This document shows, one piece after another, positions 17,446 through 25,383 of a DNA stretch of 64,000 bases; position 1 is the stretch's first letter, and the number at the start of each line of letters is the position of its first letter. Origin of the DNA: Natrarchaeobius halalkaliphilus. GTDB taxonomy: Archaea > Halobacteriota > Halobacteria > Halobacteriales > Natrialbaceae. Made by a program: the position numbers and the translations under genes. The DNA is taken from the NCBI RefSeq assembly GCF_003841485.1, contig NZ_REFY01000007.1, forward strand, positions 62,001 through 126,000. Direction: 5' to 3'. The notes beneath the pieces were generated by a model. That model was not told the origin of the DNA and ran no database searches. It saw nothing but the letters and a program-made list of their open reading frames with translations.

Positions 17446-18339
17446 ATGCCAGTAACGATCGACGTCTTTCTGCTTTCGATCCTGGCAGCCGCTCTCTGGG
17501 GATTGAATCCGGTGTTCATGAAAAAAGGGCTCGAGCGGGATGGTAACGCAATTCTCGCGTCAGTCGTCGCGGCCACGGTGAGTTTCGGTCTCTTCGTGAC
17601 GATCGCAACCGTCGTCTACGGACCGTCGGAGTCGTATCTGGGCGTATCACGGACGGGAGCCGCCATCTTCCTCTTCGGCGGCGTTATCGGCAGTTCGCTC
17701 GGCCGACTCGTCGTCTACGCCGGCGTCGACAGGGTCGGCGTGAGCGTCAACACGGCGATTTTGAACACTCGGCCGCTGTTCGCCGCGATTTTGGCCGTTG
17801 GGCTGCTCGGAGAACCGATTACCGGATGGCTCGGTCTGGGTATCCTCGTGATCGTGGTCGGGGTCGTTCTCGTGTCGCTGTCTCGCGGCGGCGATATTCG
17901 CGGCTGGAAGTGGTACGAGCTCGCGTTTCCGCTGTTTGCTGCGATCGCGTACGGGGCGGGAAACGTCGTTCGACGGTACGGATTCACCGCGACGGATACG
18001 GACGTTCTCTCGGCGTTCGTTCTCAACGAGTTCGCAGCGCTCGGAATCCTGATGGGCTACGCGCTCGTCCGACACGGACGGAAACTGTTCGTCGTGTCTC
18101 GGCGGACGTACGCTCTCTTCGCCGCAGGTGGCCTTCTGTCGAGTCTCGCACTGCTGTCGCTGTTTACCGCCCTCAGTCGTGGTCCGGTGATCGTCGTCGA
18201 TCCACTCGCTGGAACGTCGCCGCTGTTCGCCGCGCTGTTTACCGTGATCTTTCTCAAGCGCGTCGAGCGGGTGACTCGCGGTGTCGTCATCGGTGCAGCC
18301 GTCATCATCCTCGGCGTCGTTTTCATCACGCTCGGATGA
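17446..18339 (+). CDS. EamA/DMT-family membrane transporter (second copy)
   Basis: A 297-residue protein with about ten transmembrane segments in two EamA repeats (LWGLNPVFMKKGLERDGN in the first, SLALLSLFTALSRGPVIVVD in the second). It is related to, but clearly different from, the EamA protein at 13424-14305. The ATG at 17446 gives a normal-length first helix; in-frame codons further upstream are not ATG. It lies 80 bp before the Rieske dioxygenase genes on the same strand. Two DMT transporters around one ring-cleavage set suggest dedicated uptake or efflux of the aromatic compound. Confidence 0.85.
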   Translation: MPVTIDVFLLSILAAALWGLNPVFMKKGLERDGNAILASVVAATVSFGLFVTIATVVYGPSESYLGVSRTGAAIFLFGGVIGSSLGRLVVYAGVDRVGVSVNTAILNTRPLFAAILAVGLLGEPITGWLGLGILVIVVGVVLVSLSRGGDIRGWKWYELAFPLFAAIAYGAGNVVRRYGFTATDTDVLSAFVLNEFAALGILMGYALVRHGRKLFVVSRRTYALFAAGGLLSSLALLSLFTALSRGPVIVVDPLAGTSPLFAALFTVIFLKRVERVTRGVVIGAAVIILGVVFITLG

Positions 18340-18419
18340 TCGATAGAATCCGAGCCAGACATGAAGGTGATTCGATAATATCCACAACTTAGATAAAGCT
18401 GCGCGCGATTGTTCCTAGT

Positions 18420-19775
18420 ATGGCACAGAACAGGTCAGGAGGCACGGGAGGGAGTCGCTCCTCCATCGATTCGAAACTCGAGCGAATGGCCGACGCGCTC
18501 GAGGAGGGCGAAGCACTCCTTGAGATCCTTCACGACGACGAGGTGTTCGAACGGGAACTCGAGGAGATTTTCGCCAAAAGCTGGGTCTACATCGGCCACG
18601 AATCGGAGATTCCGGAAGAAGGCGACTATCGACAGCGGAGCATCGGAAAGGACCCGTTCATCTTCGTCAGGGACGAAAACGGCGAGGTCCAGGTGCTCTG
18701 GGATAGCTGTCGACACCGCGGCACGAAGCTCTGTCGAGCCGAAAAGGGGAACACGACGCACTTTCGGTGTCCGTACCACGGCTGGACGTACCGAAACACG
18801 GGAGAACTCGTCGGCGTTCCCCAGAAGGGCAACGGCTTTCCGGACCTCGACATGGAGGAGAAGGGGCTCCACGGAGCACCAAACGTCGAGAGCTACAACG
18901 GTCTCGTCTTCGCCTCGCTCGACCCGGACGCACCGGACCTAGAGACCTACCTCGGCCCGTCGGCGTGGTACCTGGATCTGTACTTCAAGCTGGCCGATAT
19001 GGAAGTGATCGGAGATCCACACCGCTGGGAGATCGATACGGACTGGAAGACGCCGTCCGAAAACTTCTACGGCGACAACTACCACGTCCCGATGGGCCAC
19101 AAGTCAGCGATCGACGTGGGTATCGGAAGCGCGACGGCGAAAGGCGAAAAGGAATCCGAACTGTACGCGATTTCGGACGTCGGCGGCCACGCGTTCAGCA
19201 TTTACCAGATACCCGGGGAAGACTTCTTCTGGGGACACCCTCCCGAAGTAACCGAAACGTTCCACCCGGAACGACTCACCGACGAACAGTATCAGATCGC
19301 GCGACAGTCCGGCGTCTCGCTCGGAACCATCTTCCCGAACCTCTCGTTTATCTACCTCGGTGGCTCGGACGATCCCGAAAAAGACACCGTCGGGACGTTC
19401 TGTCTGCGTCAGTGGCAGCCCATCGAACCCGGAAAGATGGAGGCCTGGAACTGGATTATGGCTCCCAAAGACGCACCACAGGAGTACAAAGATCGAGTCT
19501 ACGAGGTCGGCGTCGGAACGTTCAGCCTCTCGGGCAACTTCGAGGTCGACGACATCGGGATCTGGGACGGCATTCCCGAAGCGGCCGACAGCGTCTTTGC
19601 AGAACAGGTAAACGCGACCACGGTCTTCTCGATGGGACGTGGCGAAGACACACTGGCCGAAGTAGACGACTCGTGGCCCGGTCCAGGGACGGTTTACAGG
19701 GAAGGCGGAATGACGGACGAGAACCAACTCGAGTTCTACCGAAAATGGCACCAGACCATCAGCGAGGCCCACTAA
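18420..19775 (+). CDS. Rieske ring-hydroxylating dioxygenase, alpha subunit
   Basis: A 451-residue catalytic subunit that adds both atoms of O2 to an aromatic ring, giving a cis-dihydrodiol. The Rieske 2Fe-2S motif is complete: Cys97-x-His99 (SCRHRG), 17 residues, then Cys117-x2-His120 (RCPYHGW). The mononuclear iron site is also complete: Asp219/His222/His227 in GDNYHVPMGH, with an Asp in the FEVDDIGIWDG region as probable third ligand. The beta-subunit gene begins 1 bp after the stop. No reductase or ferredoxin gene is in the cluster, so electrons must come from elsewhere. The family fits substrates from benzoates to polycyclic and N-heteroaromatic compounds; sequence alone does not decide. 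Confidence 0.92.
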   Translation: MAQNRSGGTGGSRSSIDSKLERMADALEEGEALLEILHDDEVFERELEEIFAKSWVYIGHESEIPEEGDYRQRSIGKDPFIFVRDENGEVQVLWDSCRHRGTKLCRAEKGNTTHFRCPYHGWTYRNTGELVGVPQKGNGFPDLDMEEKGLHGAPNVESYNGLVFASLDPDAPDLETYLGPSAWYLDLYFKLADMEVIGDPHRWEIDTDWKTPSENFYGDNYHVPMGHKSAIDVGIGSATAKGEKESELYAISDVGGHAFSIYQIPGEDFFWGHPPEVTETFHPERLTDEQYQIARQSGVSLGTIFPNLSFIYLGGSDDPEKDTVGTFCLRQWQPIEPGKMEAWNWIMAPKDAPQEYKDRVYEVGVGTFSLSGNFEVDDIGIWDGIPEAADSVFAEQVNATTVFSMGRGEDTLAEVDDSWPGPGTVYREGGMTDENQLEFYRKWHQTISEAH

Positions 19776-19776
19776 T

Positions 19777-20295
19777 ATGTGGGACATAGACGCACGCTCG
19801 GTTCGCGAATCGTGTGAGAAGTTCCTCTACACGGAAGCGCAGCTGCTCGACGACCGGGATCTACTCGAGTGGCACGAAACCATCATTACCGACGACATCG
19901 AGTACCGAATCCCGATCCGAACGACCAAAGAACGCTCCGCTGAAACGGAGTTCAGCGACGAGTCGTTTCACATGATCGAGGACTGGGGGTCGTTGAAGGT
20001 GCGAGTCGAGCGGATGGAAAACGACTTCGCGTGGTCTGAAGATCCACCCTCACGGAATCGACGGTTCGTCTCGAACGTCCGGGTAACCGACGAGAATCCG
20101 GAGAATGCGGAGGTGTCGATCAGAAGTAATCTCCTGATCCATCGGCTCCGGGCCAGCGATACCGATCCCGATCTGCTCTCGGCCGAACGTCGCGATACGT
20201 TGCGACGGGTGGACGGATCGTGGCAGCTGACGGAGCGAACAGTGTTGCTCGATCACACCGTCATCGGTACGCCGTCGCTTTCGATCATCCTATGA
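19777..20295 (+). CDS. Rieske dioxygenase, beta subunit
   Basis: A 172-residue protein of the ring-hydroxylating dioxygenase beta family (NTF2-like fold), which packs with the alpha subunit into an alpha3beta3 enzyme. Typical segments are FLYTEAQLLDDRDLLEWHETIITDDIEYRIPI near the N-terminus, RNRRFVSNVRV in the middle and RRDTLRRVDGSWQLTERTVLLD near the end. It starts 1 bp after the alpha gene and shares an ATGA overlap with the next gene, so all three are translated from one message. Confidence 0.88.
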   Translation: MWDIDARSVRESCEKFLYTEAQLLDDRDLLEWHETIITDDIEYRIPIRTTKERSAETEFSDESFHMIEDWGSLKVRVERMENDFAWSEDPPSRNRRFVSNVRVTDENPENAEVSIRSNLLIHRLRASDTDPDLLSAERRDTLRRVDGSWQLTERTVLLDHTVIGTPSLSIIL

Positions 20296-20759
20296 CGAAC
20301 CAGTACTACCCGACCACCGACGTCGACCGCATCGTCGTCGAGACGGGAGACACGCGCGTCGACGTGACGAAAGTCCGGACACCGACCGGAGAACGGATCC
20401 AGATCGAACACGACGATCTGGGTCAGATCCGTCTCGATGCGGTCGAACTCGAGGCGCTGACCTGGCAGGACGAAGCGTTCTTCGCGGATCTCGTCGACGG
20501 CGAGTACGACTACCGCAACGTCGATCCCCGTCCGAAATCTGCCGCCGATCTCCAGGTCAGCAACGAATACGCTCTCGCACGGCTTCGCGGAAGCGACGAC
20601 GGTGCGGGCGTGTCCCTTACCGCACCGAAGATGGGGTACGGAATCGGCATCGACGCCCGCGTCCTTGCAGCCGTTGTCACCAGACCGAAGACGTTCTTTT
20701 CCGAACTGTTGCGAACGCCGTACGGTCCGGACGATGACGACGATGTCCACGTCTTTTAG
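20292..20759 (+). CDS. Unrecognised 155-residue protein coupled to the Rieske dioxygenase
   Basis: An acidic soluble protein, coupled by an ATGA overlap to the beta-subunit gene. I recognise no family. It appears to be a mix of beta strands and short helices (IVVETGDTRVDVTKVRTPTG, LTWQDEAFFADLVDGEYDY) and ends in an Asp-rich tail (GPDDDDDVHVF). There are no Cys residues, so it is not a ferredoxin, and no flavin or NAD motif is visible, so it is not the missing reductase. Translational coupling argues for a subunit, chaperone or dedicated downstream enzyme of this dioxygenase. Confidence 0.75.
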   Translation: MTNQYYPTTDVDRIVVETGDTRVDVTKVRTPTGERIQIEHDDLGQIRLDAVELEALTWQDEAFFADLVDGEYDYRNVDPRPKSAADLQVSNEYALARLRGSDDGAGVSLTAPKMGYGIGIDARVLAAVVTRPKTFFSELLRTPYGPDDDDDVHVF

Positions 20760-20833
20760 GAGCTCGTGATCGGCGTTCGGTTCAAAATCGTAATAATCGA
20801 AATGTCTTTTGCAAATAACTTCCGAGGAGGTGA

Positions 20834-21175
20834 TCATCCACGGCGTGGCGAAACTGAGTTTTTTAGAGATTTCTCGAAGAGTCGACGATCGAGGGTGCTC
20901 GAGGATCTTTCAGATCTGTTCGAGCAGGCCGAGATCGATGAGCCAACCGGGGAAGGGGAGATAAATGCCAAGTTAGTGCGCACATTTACGCGTGTATTAA
21001 CAGATATGTGATAGGAAGTATCCAGGATGAACAGAATCCACGTTTCTGAATTCTGCTCGAGAACCCGTTTAAACAGCGTACAGACGTTCTCTTTTGACTG
21101 ATCCTTAGCAAGCGTAAAGACACTCTCACCGTTGAATGTGTAGCAACCGATCGCTAGTTCGTCAAGCCCCATCAA
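20834..21175 (-). pseudogene. Remnant of an IS630-type transposase
   Basis: The first 75 or so residues (about 20950-21175) contain GCYTFNGESVFTLA, KENVCTLFKRVLEQN and WILFILDTSYHIS. These resemble the core of IS630-type transposases around the second catalytic Asp (normally LDNASxH). The rest of the frame is unrelated and the DDE Glu region is missing. A C-terminal fragment of the same type lies at about 38.1-38.2 kb. This marks the left side of the AT-richer segment that begins with IDO. Confidence 0.45.
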
Positions 21176-21249
21176 CTGTCATTCGAGAGTTTGATCGTCA
21201 ACGAATCACAGTCAATGCGAGTTGTCGGTTACAACCTAGGGGATGAGCA

Positions 21250-22410
21250 CTAGTCTATTCGAGCAGCCTCTGTTTCTTCTTTCATCTTCTGTAGATAATA
21301 CGCATAATTAGTCCCACCAGTTCCCGTTGTATCGCCGGTTTCTTCACGAATGTACTGACTTATTTGTCTAAAATGAACTTTTCTGAACGTTATAAGGTTT
21401 GTTATGCAATTATTATACGCCCTACGTAATTCGTCTGAACCTTGTTTTGCTACGTATTCTTTGATGTCAGGTCCGGTATCGAGTTCCGTAATGGTATTAC
21501 GATGAAACGGTGGCATATAGCTCCGCATGTCGTCAAGCTTCTCTATCATCTTGGTCGCGTCATGTTTAATACCAAGTGTGGCGTCTATCGATGGCAGAAT
21601 GGAACTTTGTGCACCAGATCCTCCTCGAAGCGATTGTGGTGTTCCCTCTAGCTCGTTAACACCTTCAAATATGATTTCGTCAAACCCGTAGTAATACGGC
21701 CGATACTCATTTGCAAATACCGATGTATCGTTTCCTTCGGTCATTCGCTGCATGATTGAGGTTTGTTCAACGAGGGACTCCTCAATTGTATGTAATTTTC
21801 TCAGTAGTAATTCAGGATCATCCTCACGAACGGCCTGTTGGGCGGTTGAGCACGCAGTTATTGCGGGGCCAGCGGCGGCTTCAATTGCGACGTGAATAAT
21901 TACAAACCAGCGTTCATCGTCGTGGTGTGTGAAACTCTGAATTAGGTCCAAGTTCTCAACCGATAAGTCACCATCAGGATCTTTTCGTTGGAAGTTATGA
22001 AGACAGAGAAGGTCGTATGAGAGAATGGGTTTCCTCCCGATCTCCTCTGACGTTTCATAGAGCGGAATCGCCATTCCAGCTGGGAGTACAGAATCGTCTT
22101 CTCCAATTAGTTGACCGTAGTTTACGTATGCACTTGCAAAAAAACCACTCAGCTGACATAGACGGATCATCTCTCGGTCGTTGAGCTTATCTAATAACCC
22201 AGCTGGTGGTTTCTCGAGAGATCGAAGAACAGGTCTCACTTCACCAGATTCGATAAGATCGGGGAGGTTGTCCCCGACCTGGTCCAACCGCTGTAGATAC
22301 TCACTCGTCATAGAATCGTATTGATCAGTATTAAACGAAGTTAGTGGATCAGGCGTTGGTAAGAACCCACGCTGGTTGTCAATGCTTTCATCCAGTTTTG
22401 CTTCAGCCAT
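21250..22410 (-). CDS. Indoleamine 2,3-dioxygenase (IDO) family heme enzyme
   Basis: A 386-residue heme dioxygenase, close in length to human IDO1. Known members open the indole ring of tryptophan to N-formylkynurenine. Family signatures run end to end: RGFLPTPDPLTSF, LPAGMAIPLYETSEEIGRKP, RGGSGAQSSILPSIDATLGI, SYMPPFHRNTI, LRRAYNNCITNLITFRKVHF and TGTGGTNYAYYLQKM. His346 (RKVHFRQI) aligns with the human proximal heme ligand. By my hand alignment the distal position of human Ser167 is a His (FVIIHVAIEAAAG), as in tryptophan 2,3-dioxygenases. The ATG at 22410 is chosen over an in-frame TTG at 22437. It lies downstream of an aminotransferase gene on the same strand. IDO is very unusual in archaea as far as I know. 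Confidence 0.9.
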   Translation of the reverse strand: MAEAKLDESIDNQRGFLPTPDPLTSFNTDQYDSMTSEYLQRLDQVGDNLPDLIESGEVRPVLRSLEKPPAGLLDKLNDREMIRLCQLSGFFASAYVNYGQLIGEDDSVLPAGMAIPLYETSEEIGRKPILSYDLLCLHNFQRKDPDGDLSVENLDLIQSFTHHDDERWFVIIHVAIEAAAGPAITACSTAQQAVREDDPELLLRKLHTIEESLVEQTSIMQRMTEGNDTSVFANEYRPYYYGFDEIIFEGVNELEGTPQSLRGGSGAQSSILPSIDATLGIKHDATKMIEKLDDMRSYMPPFHRNTITELDTGPDIKEYVAKQGSDELRRAYNNCITNLITFRKVHFRQISQYIREETGDTTGTGGTNYAYYLQKMKEETEAARID

Positions 22411-22684
22411 GTCAATAGGATCCGCATCCCAAAGCAAGTTAATATTTTCTGGATAAGTGAATACGGTACTGGGTATTACTATCGATGCTTCTCCAATTCT
22501 ATGCGCTAATGTACGTTGTCGTAGTACAACTTTTGCCGTCTGATTTGGATTGGCTGTTAACTCCTTGTTCAGAAGTGAAACACAAGAGCCATGTGTTACT
22601 ATTAACCAGTAGTCTATGAAGTGTTAATAACCAAAAGTGGATCCGCATGAGAAATATACCGCATTTGCCGTATAAGTGGGACGT

Positions 22685-23854
22685 TTATTGGACCGATTCA
22701 GCGTACTTTTCGATCCGATCGAACCCGAGCTCAAGCCGATCGAGGCTGTTCGCAAAACTAATCCGAATATAATCATCGAGTCCCGGACCAAACCCAGTTC
22801 CAGGAACAGTTACGACGCCGTGTTCTTCGAGCAGCTGCTTGGAGATCGTAGTACTATTTCTCTCGAGCTCTCCACAATCAAGGAAAGCGTAAAATGCTCC
22901 TTCGGGTTCTGGGCAGACGACTCCGGGAAGCGATTCAACTCGTTCGACAACATAGTCGCGCCGTTCGCTTAGTGAAGAGAAAATCGATTGGACCGGTTCT
23001 TGATCTCCCGTTAACGCTGCGACGGCAGCCTGCTGAGATGGGGCAGGTGCACACGCAATTATACTTTCGTGAAACTCCAATGCGGCATCAATAATCTCAC
23101 TATCGGCTGCGAACCAGCCGACACGCCATCCAGTCATTGCATAGGGTTTCGAACAGGATCCAACCGTAATTACATGCTCTGGGTATGCTGTGTTCGCGGC
23201 TATCGGGGTTGACTCCTGGTTGTAGATAATGTCTTTGTACACCTCATCAGCGATGACGTATGCATCATGGTTAGCAGCGGCTTTGACAACCTCTGCCGTC
23301 GCAGATGAATCGAGCACTTGACCGGTTGGGTTCGACGGGGTAGCAAGAAGAACTGCAGCAGTATCATCAGTTATTTTATCGGTCAGCAGTTCGATATCGA
23401 GCGAGAAACCTCGTTCTTCATCTAGGGGGACGTTTGTTATTTCTCCACCAGCCATAATTGCCTGAATTTGATAGTTCGGCCAAGAAGGAGTCGGTATAAT
23501 CACCTCGTCACCGGGGTCAACAACAGTCAAACATGCCAATGCGAGCGCCTCGACAGCGCCAGCCGTGACGATGATTTCTGACTCGGGATCATATTCTGAG
23601 TCGAGATCCGTAGCGATGGCAGTACGCAGTTCAGGAATGCCAGCGCTCGTGGTATAGTGGGTTGCACCGTTTCGTAGTGCTTTCGCTGCTGAGTCGATGA
23701 TATGTTCCGGTGTGTCGAAATCGGGCTCTCCTATCTCTAAGTGAACGAGGTCTCTATCACTATGCTGACGGGCGAGGTCGAACATTTCCCGAATCGGTGA
23801 TCGAGTTACTCGCTTAGTACGGTTCGCTACCGGTAAGCTACCATCTTGACACAT
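22685..23854 (-). CDS. Class I (aspartate/aromatic-type) aminotransferase
   Basis: A 389-residue fold-type I PLP aminotransferase. It has the N-terminal VHLEIGEPDFDTPEHI motif, ATPSNPTGQVLD, YVIADEVYKDI, the PLP lysine Lys236 in VGSCSKPYAMTGWRVGW and the C-terminal substrate-carboxylate Arg in YIRISFANS. Members transaminate aspartate, aromatic amino acids or kynurenine and cannot be told apart by sequence. The ATG at 23854 has a tatacc element 26-35 nt upstream and gives standard length. It is 275 bp upstream of IDO on the same strand. If the pair acts together, a kynurenine aminotransferase giving kynurenate would be logical. Confidence 0.88.
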   Translation of the reverse strand: MCQDGSLPVANRTKRVTRSPIREMFDLARQHSDRDLVHLEIGEPDFDTPEHIIDSAAKALRNGATHYTTSAGIPELRTAIATDLDSEYDPESEIIVTAGAVEALALACLTVVDPGDEVIIPTPSWPNYQIQAIMAGGEITNVPLDEERGFSLDIELLTDKITDDTAAVLLATPSNPTGQVLDSSATAEVVKAAANHDAYVIADEVYKDIIYNQESTPIAANTAYPEHVITVGSCSKPYAMTGWRVGWFAADSEIIDAALEFHESIIACAPAPSQQAAVAALTGDQEPVQSIFSSLSERRDYVVERVESLPGVVCPEPEGAFYAFLDCGELERNSTTISKQLLEEHGVVTVPGTGFGPGLDDYIRISFANSLDRLELGFDRIEKYAESVQ

Positions 23855-23879
23855 ATTGTAAGGATCACAGAGAACCGAC

Positions 23880-23889
23880 ATATACCTTA
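23880..23889 (-). promoter_or_regulatory. TATA element of the aminotransferase gene
   Basis: On the minus strand this reads taaggtatat, about 30 nt before the ATG at 23854. Confidence 0.45.
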
Positions 23890-24565
23890 TGGTCGAGTGA
23901 GTTGTTGTCTTGATCTCGTTTCGAATGGTTCCTCGTTCACGATCTGTCGCACGAAACGACCGTAACTCATAGGGATTATTGTAGCCAACCGCAGAGTTTG
24001 ACGCCCGTCCGTCGACGCTGTGTCTCAGTACGTTGAGGGAGAAACTCTGAACTCCTACGATAATCCCTATCACTACGTCACTTCGGAGCGACACGCTCTA
24101 CTCGTAGCAATCCAAATCGACTTCTCAGCTTGTCTCCAGTATCACCGAATTCATCGATAACACCCAACAAAATTCTCATGTCGAGTTAACAGGTATATGG
24201 GCTTTTACAGGTACGTGAATGGATGGTTCGTCGATTTGTTCCGCCGAGTATCTCCCAATCTCACAGCCCCAATGATTCACGTGATACGCTGTATTGGTCG
24301 ACTCAATTCCACCGCCGATCGTATCGTCTCTGGATGCCATGCCACATTTCGGGGGTCCTGAGTAACCGTAGCGCCTACGAGTGGAACTGAAGGCGACTCC
24401 GTTACTGCAATTCGAATCTCACCTACTGTCAGCGCTTGAGCAATCAGTATATATACTCCTGTGGGTATCTAACTCTCTAACTCTGCACCCTTGATAGGTA
24501 CTTGTCTGCCACAATACGACAGATGTCGTAGTAGTACTTTAGTTATTGCCGATAATAGGTTGGCC

Positions 24566-24667
24566 ATGAACTACACCTGTCCCCGTTGTACCGAGCAACG
24601 TGAGCTACGAGAGTATATCACCAACTGTTCCGTTTGTGGTTTCGTGCCAAATCAAGGATCTGATTGA
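24566..24667 (+). CDS. 33-residue zinc-finger microprotein
   Basis: A short frame starting MNYTCPRCTEQ and ending CSVCGFVPNQGSD. It has two Cys pairs (Cys5/Cys8 and Cys21/Cys24, CPRC and CSVCG), the layout of haloarchaeal zinc-ribbon microproteins. A TATA-like tttagttatt lies about 25 nt upstream, so a leaderless transcript is plausible. The function is unknown; such proteins often act in regulation or RNA/DNA binding. Confidence 0.6.
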   Translation: MNYTCPRCTEQRELREYITNCSVCGFVPNQGSD

Positions 24668-24762
24668 GGAGGAACAATAACGACCATTCTCGACATTCAA
24701 CGTACCGAAACCGTCCTGTATAACCAATTACAACAGTACAGCGTCGAGATCGTACTTTGGCG

Positions 24763-24777
24763 TTTGTCAGCTACAAA
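24763..24777. promoter_or_regulatory. Palindrome TTTG-N7-CAAA (site 3)
   Basis: The site reads tttgtcagctacaaa. It lies between the aminotransferase and trpB genes. Confidence 0.45.
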
Positions 24778-24929
24778 CATAGTGTGTCGTGCTCGGTAAA
24801 CGAAGAACAGCTACTACCAGGTAGACTGGTATCGATCAGAGCTTTGAACCACGGAATGAGTATTACGAATAGTATAGAACCATACATAGTTACGGTGAAA
24901 AGATAGAGAAGAAACTAATAGCTGGATGT

Positions 24930-24944
24930 TTTGTTAATTGCAAA
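24930..24944. promoter_or_regulatory. Palindrome TTTG-N7-CAAA (site 4)
   Basis: The site reads tttgttaattgcaaa and is followed by cacac, as is site 5. Confidence 0.5.
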
Positions 24945-25065
24945 CACACTCTCCGGGAAGCACACGAAACACAAAAATAGACAATAGTATGTGTGTAAAA
25001 TATGGTCAGCATCTGTGCGTCTGACGTTCTCCAAGCTACCGTGATATAAGTTATCTCCCCACTTG

Positions 25066-25080
25066 TTTGGCAATTGCAAA
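25066..25080. promoter_or_regulatory. Palindrome TTTG-N7-CAAA (site 5)
   Basis: The site reads tttggcaattgcaaa. It shares aattgcaaacaca with site 4, 136 bp away, and is about 270 bp upstream of the trpB TATA element. Confidence 0.5.
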
Positions 25081-25350
25081 CACATACAGAGTCACAACGA
25101 AAGTGAGATAGATTACCGATTCCGGCACGATCGTAGGGCCCGCAGATACGAGGAGAAACAGGGATAGCAAGCCCGTGTGAAAGCGTGGGAACTTCCAGTA
25201 AATTTTTCAGCTCATCACAGATGAAGTTCAAAAACAGAGAAAGAAAAATCGCTCAAACGGTGCCCAGAGCTTTCGTGCATTCCACCCAATAGTTAAGCAA
25301 GAGCCGGTATCAATCAGTACCGTTTTAGATATCAGTGGTGTAGACAAGTA

Positions 25351-25360
25351 GATTTATATA
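25351..25360 (+). promoter_or_regulatory. TATA element of trpB
   Basis: gatttatata lies 24-33 nt before the ATG at 25384, consistent with a leaderless transcript. Confidence 0.6.
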
Positions 25361-25383
25361 GGATGTGAGTATAATGCTCTGGT

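Larger units (their letters stand above)
23890..25350. other. Divergent intergenic region with a microprotein gene and three TTTG-N7-CAAA palindromes
   Basis: About 1.5 kb separates the aminotransferase and trpB starts. Apart from the small zinc protein at 24566-24667 and the three palindromes listed separately, I see no gene in it. It is AT-rich. Confidence 0.5.

Noticed and set aside
24390-24425. tRNA-like T-arm sequence (ttcgaatc)
   Set aside because: No matching acceptor or anticodon arms could be drawn around it.
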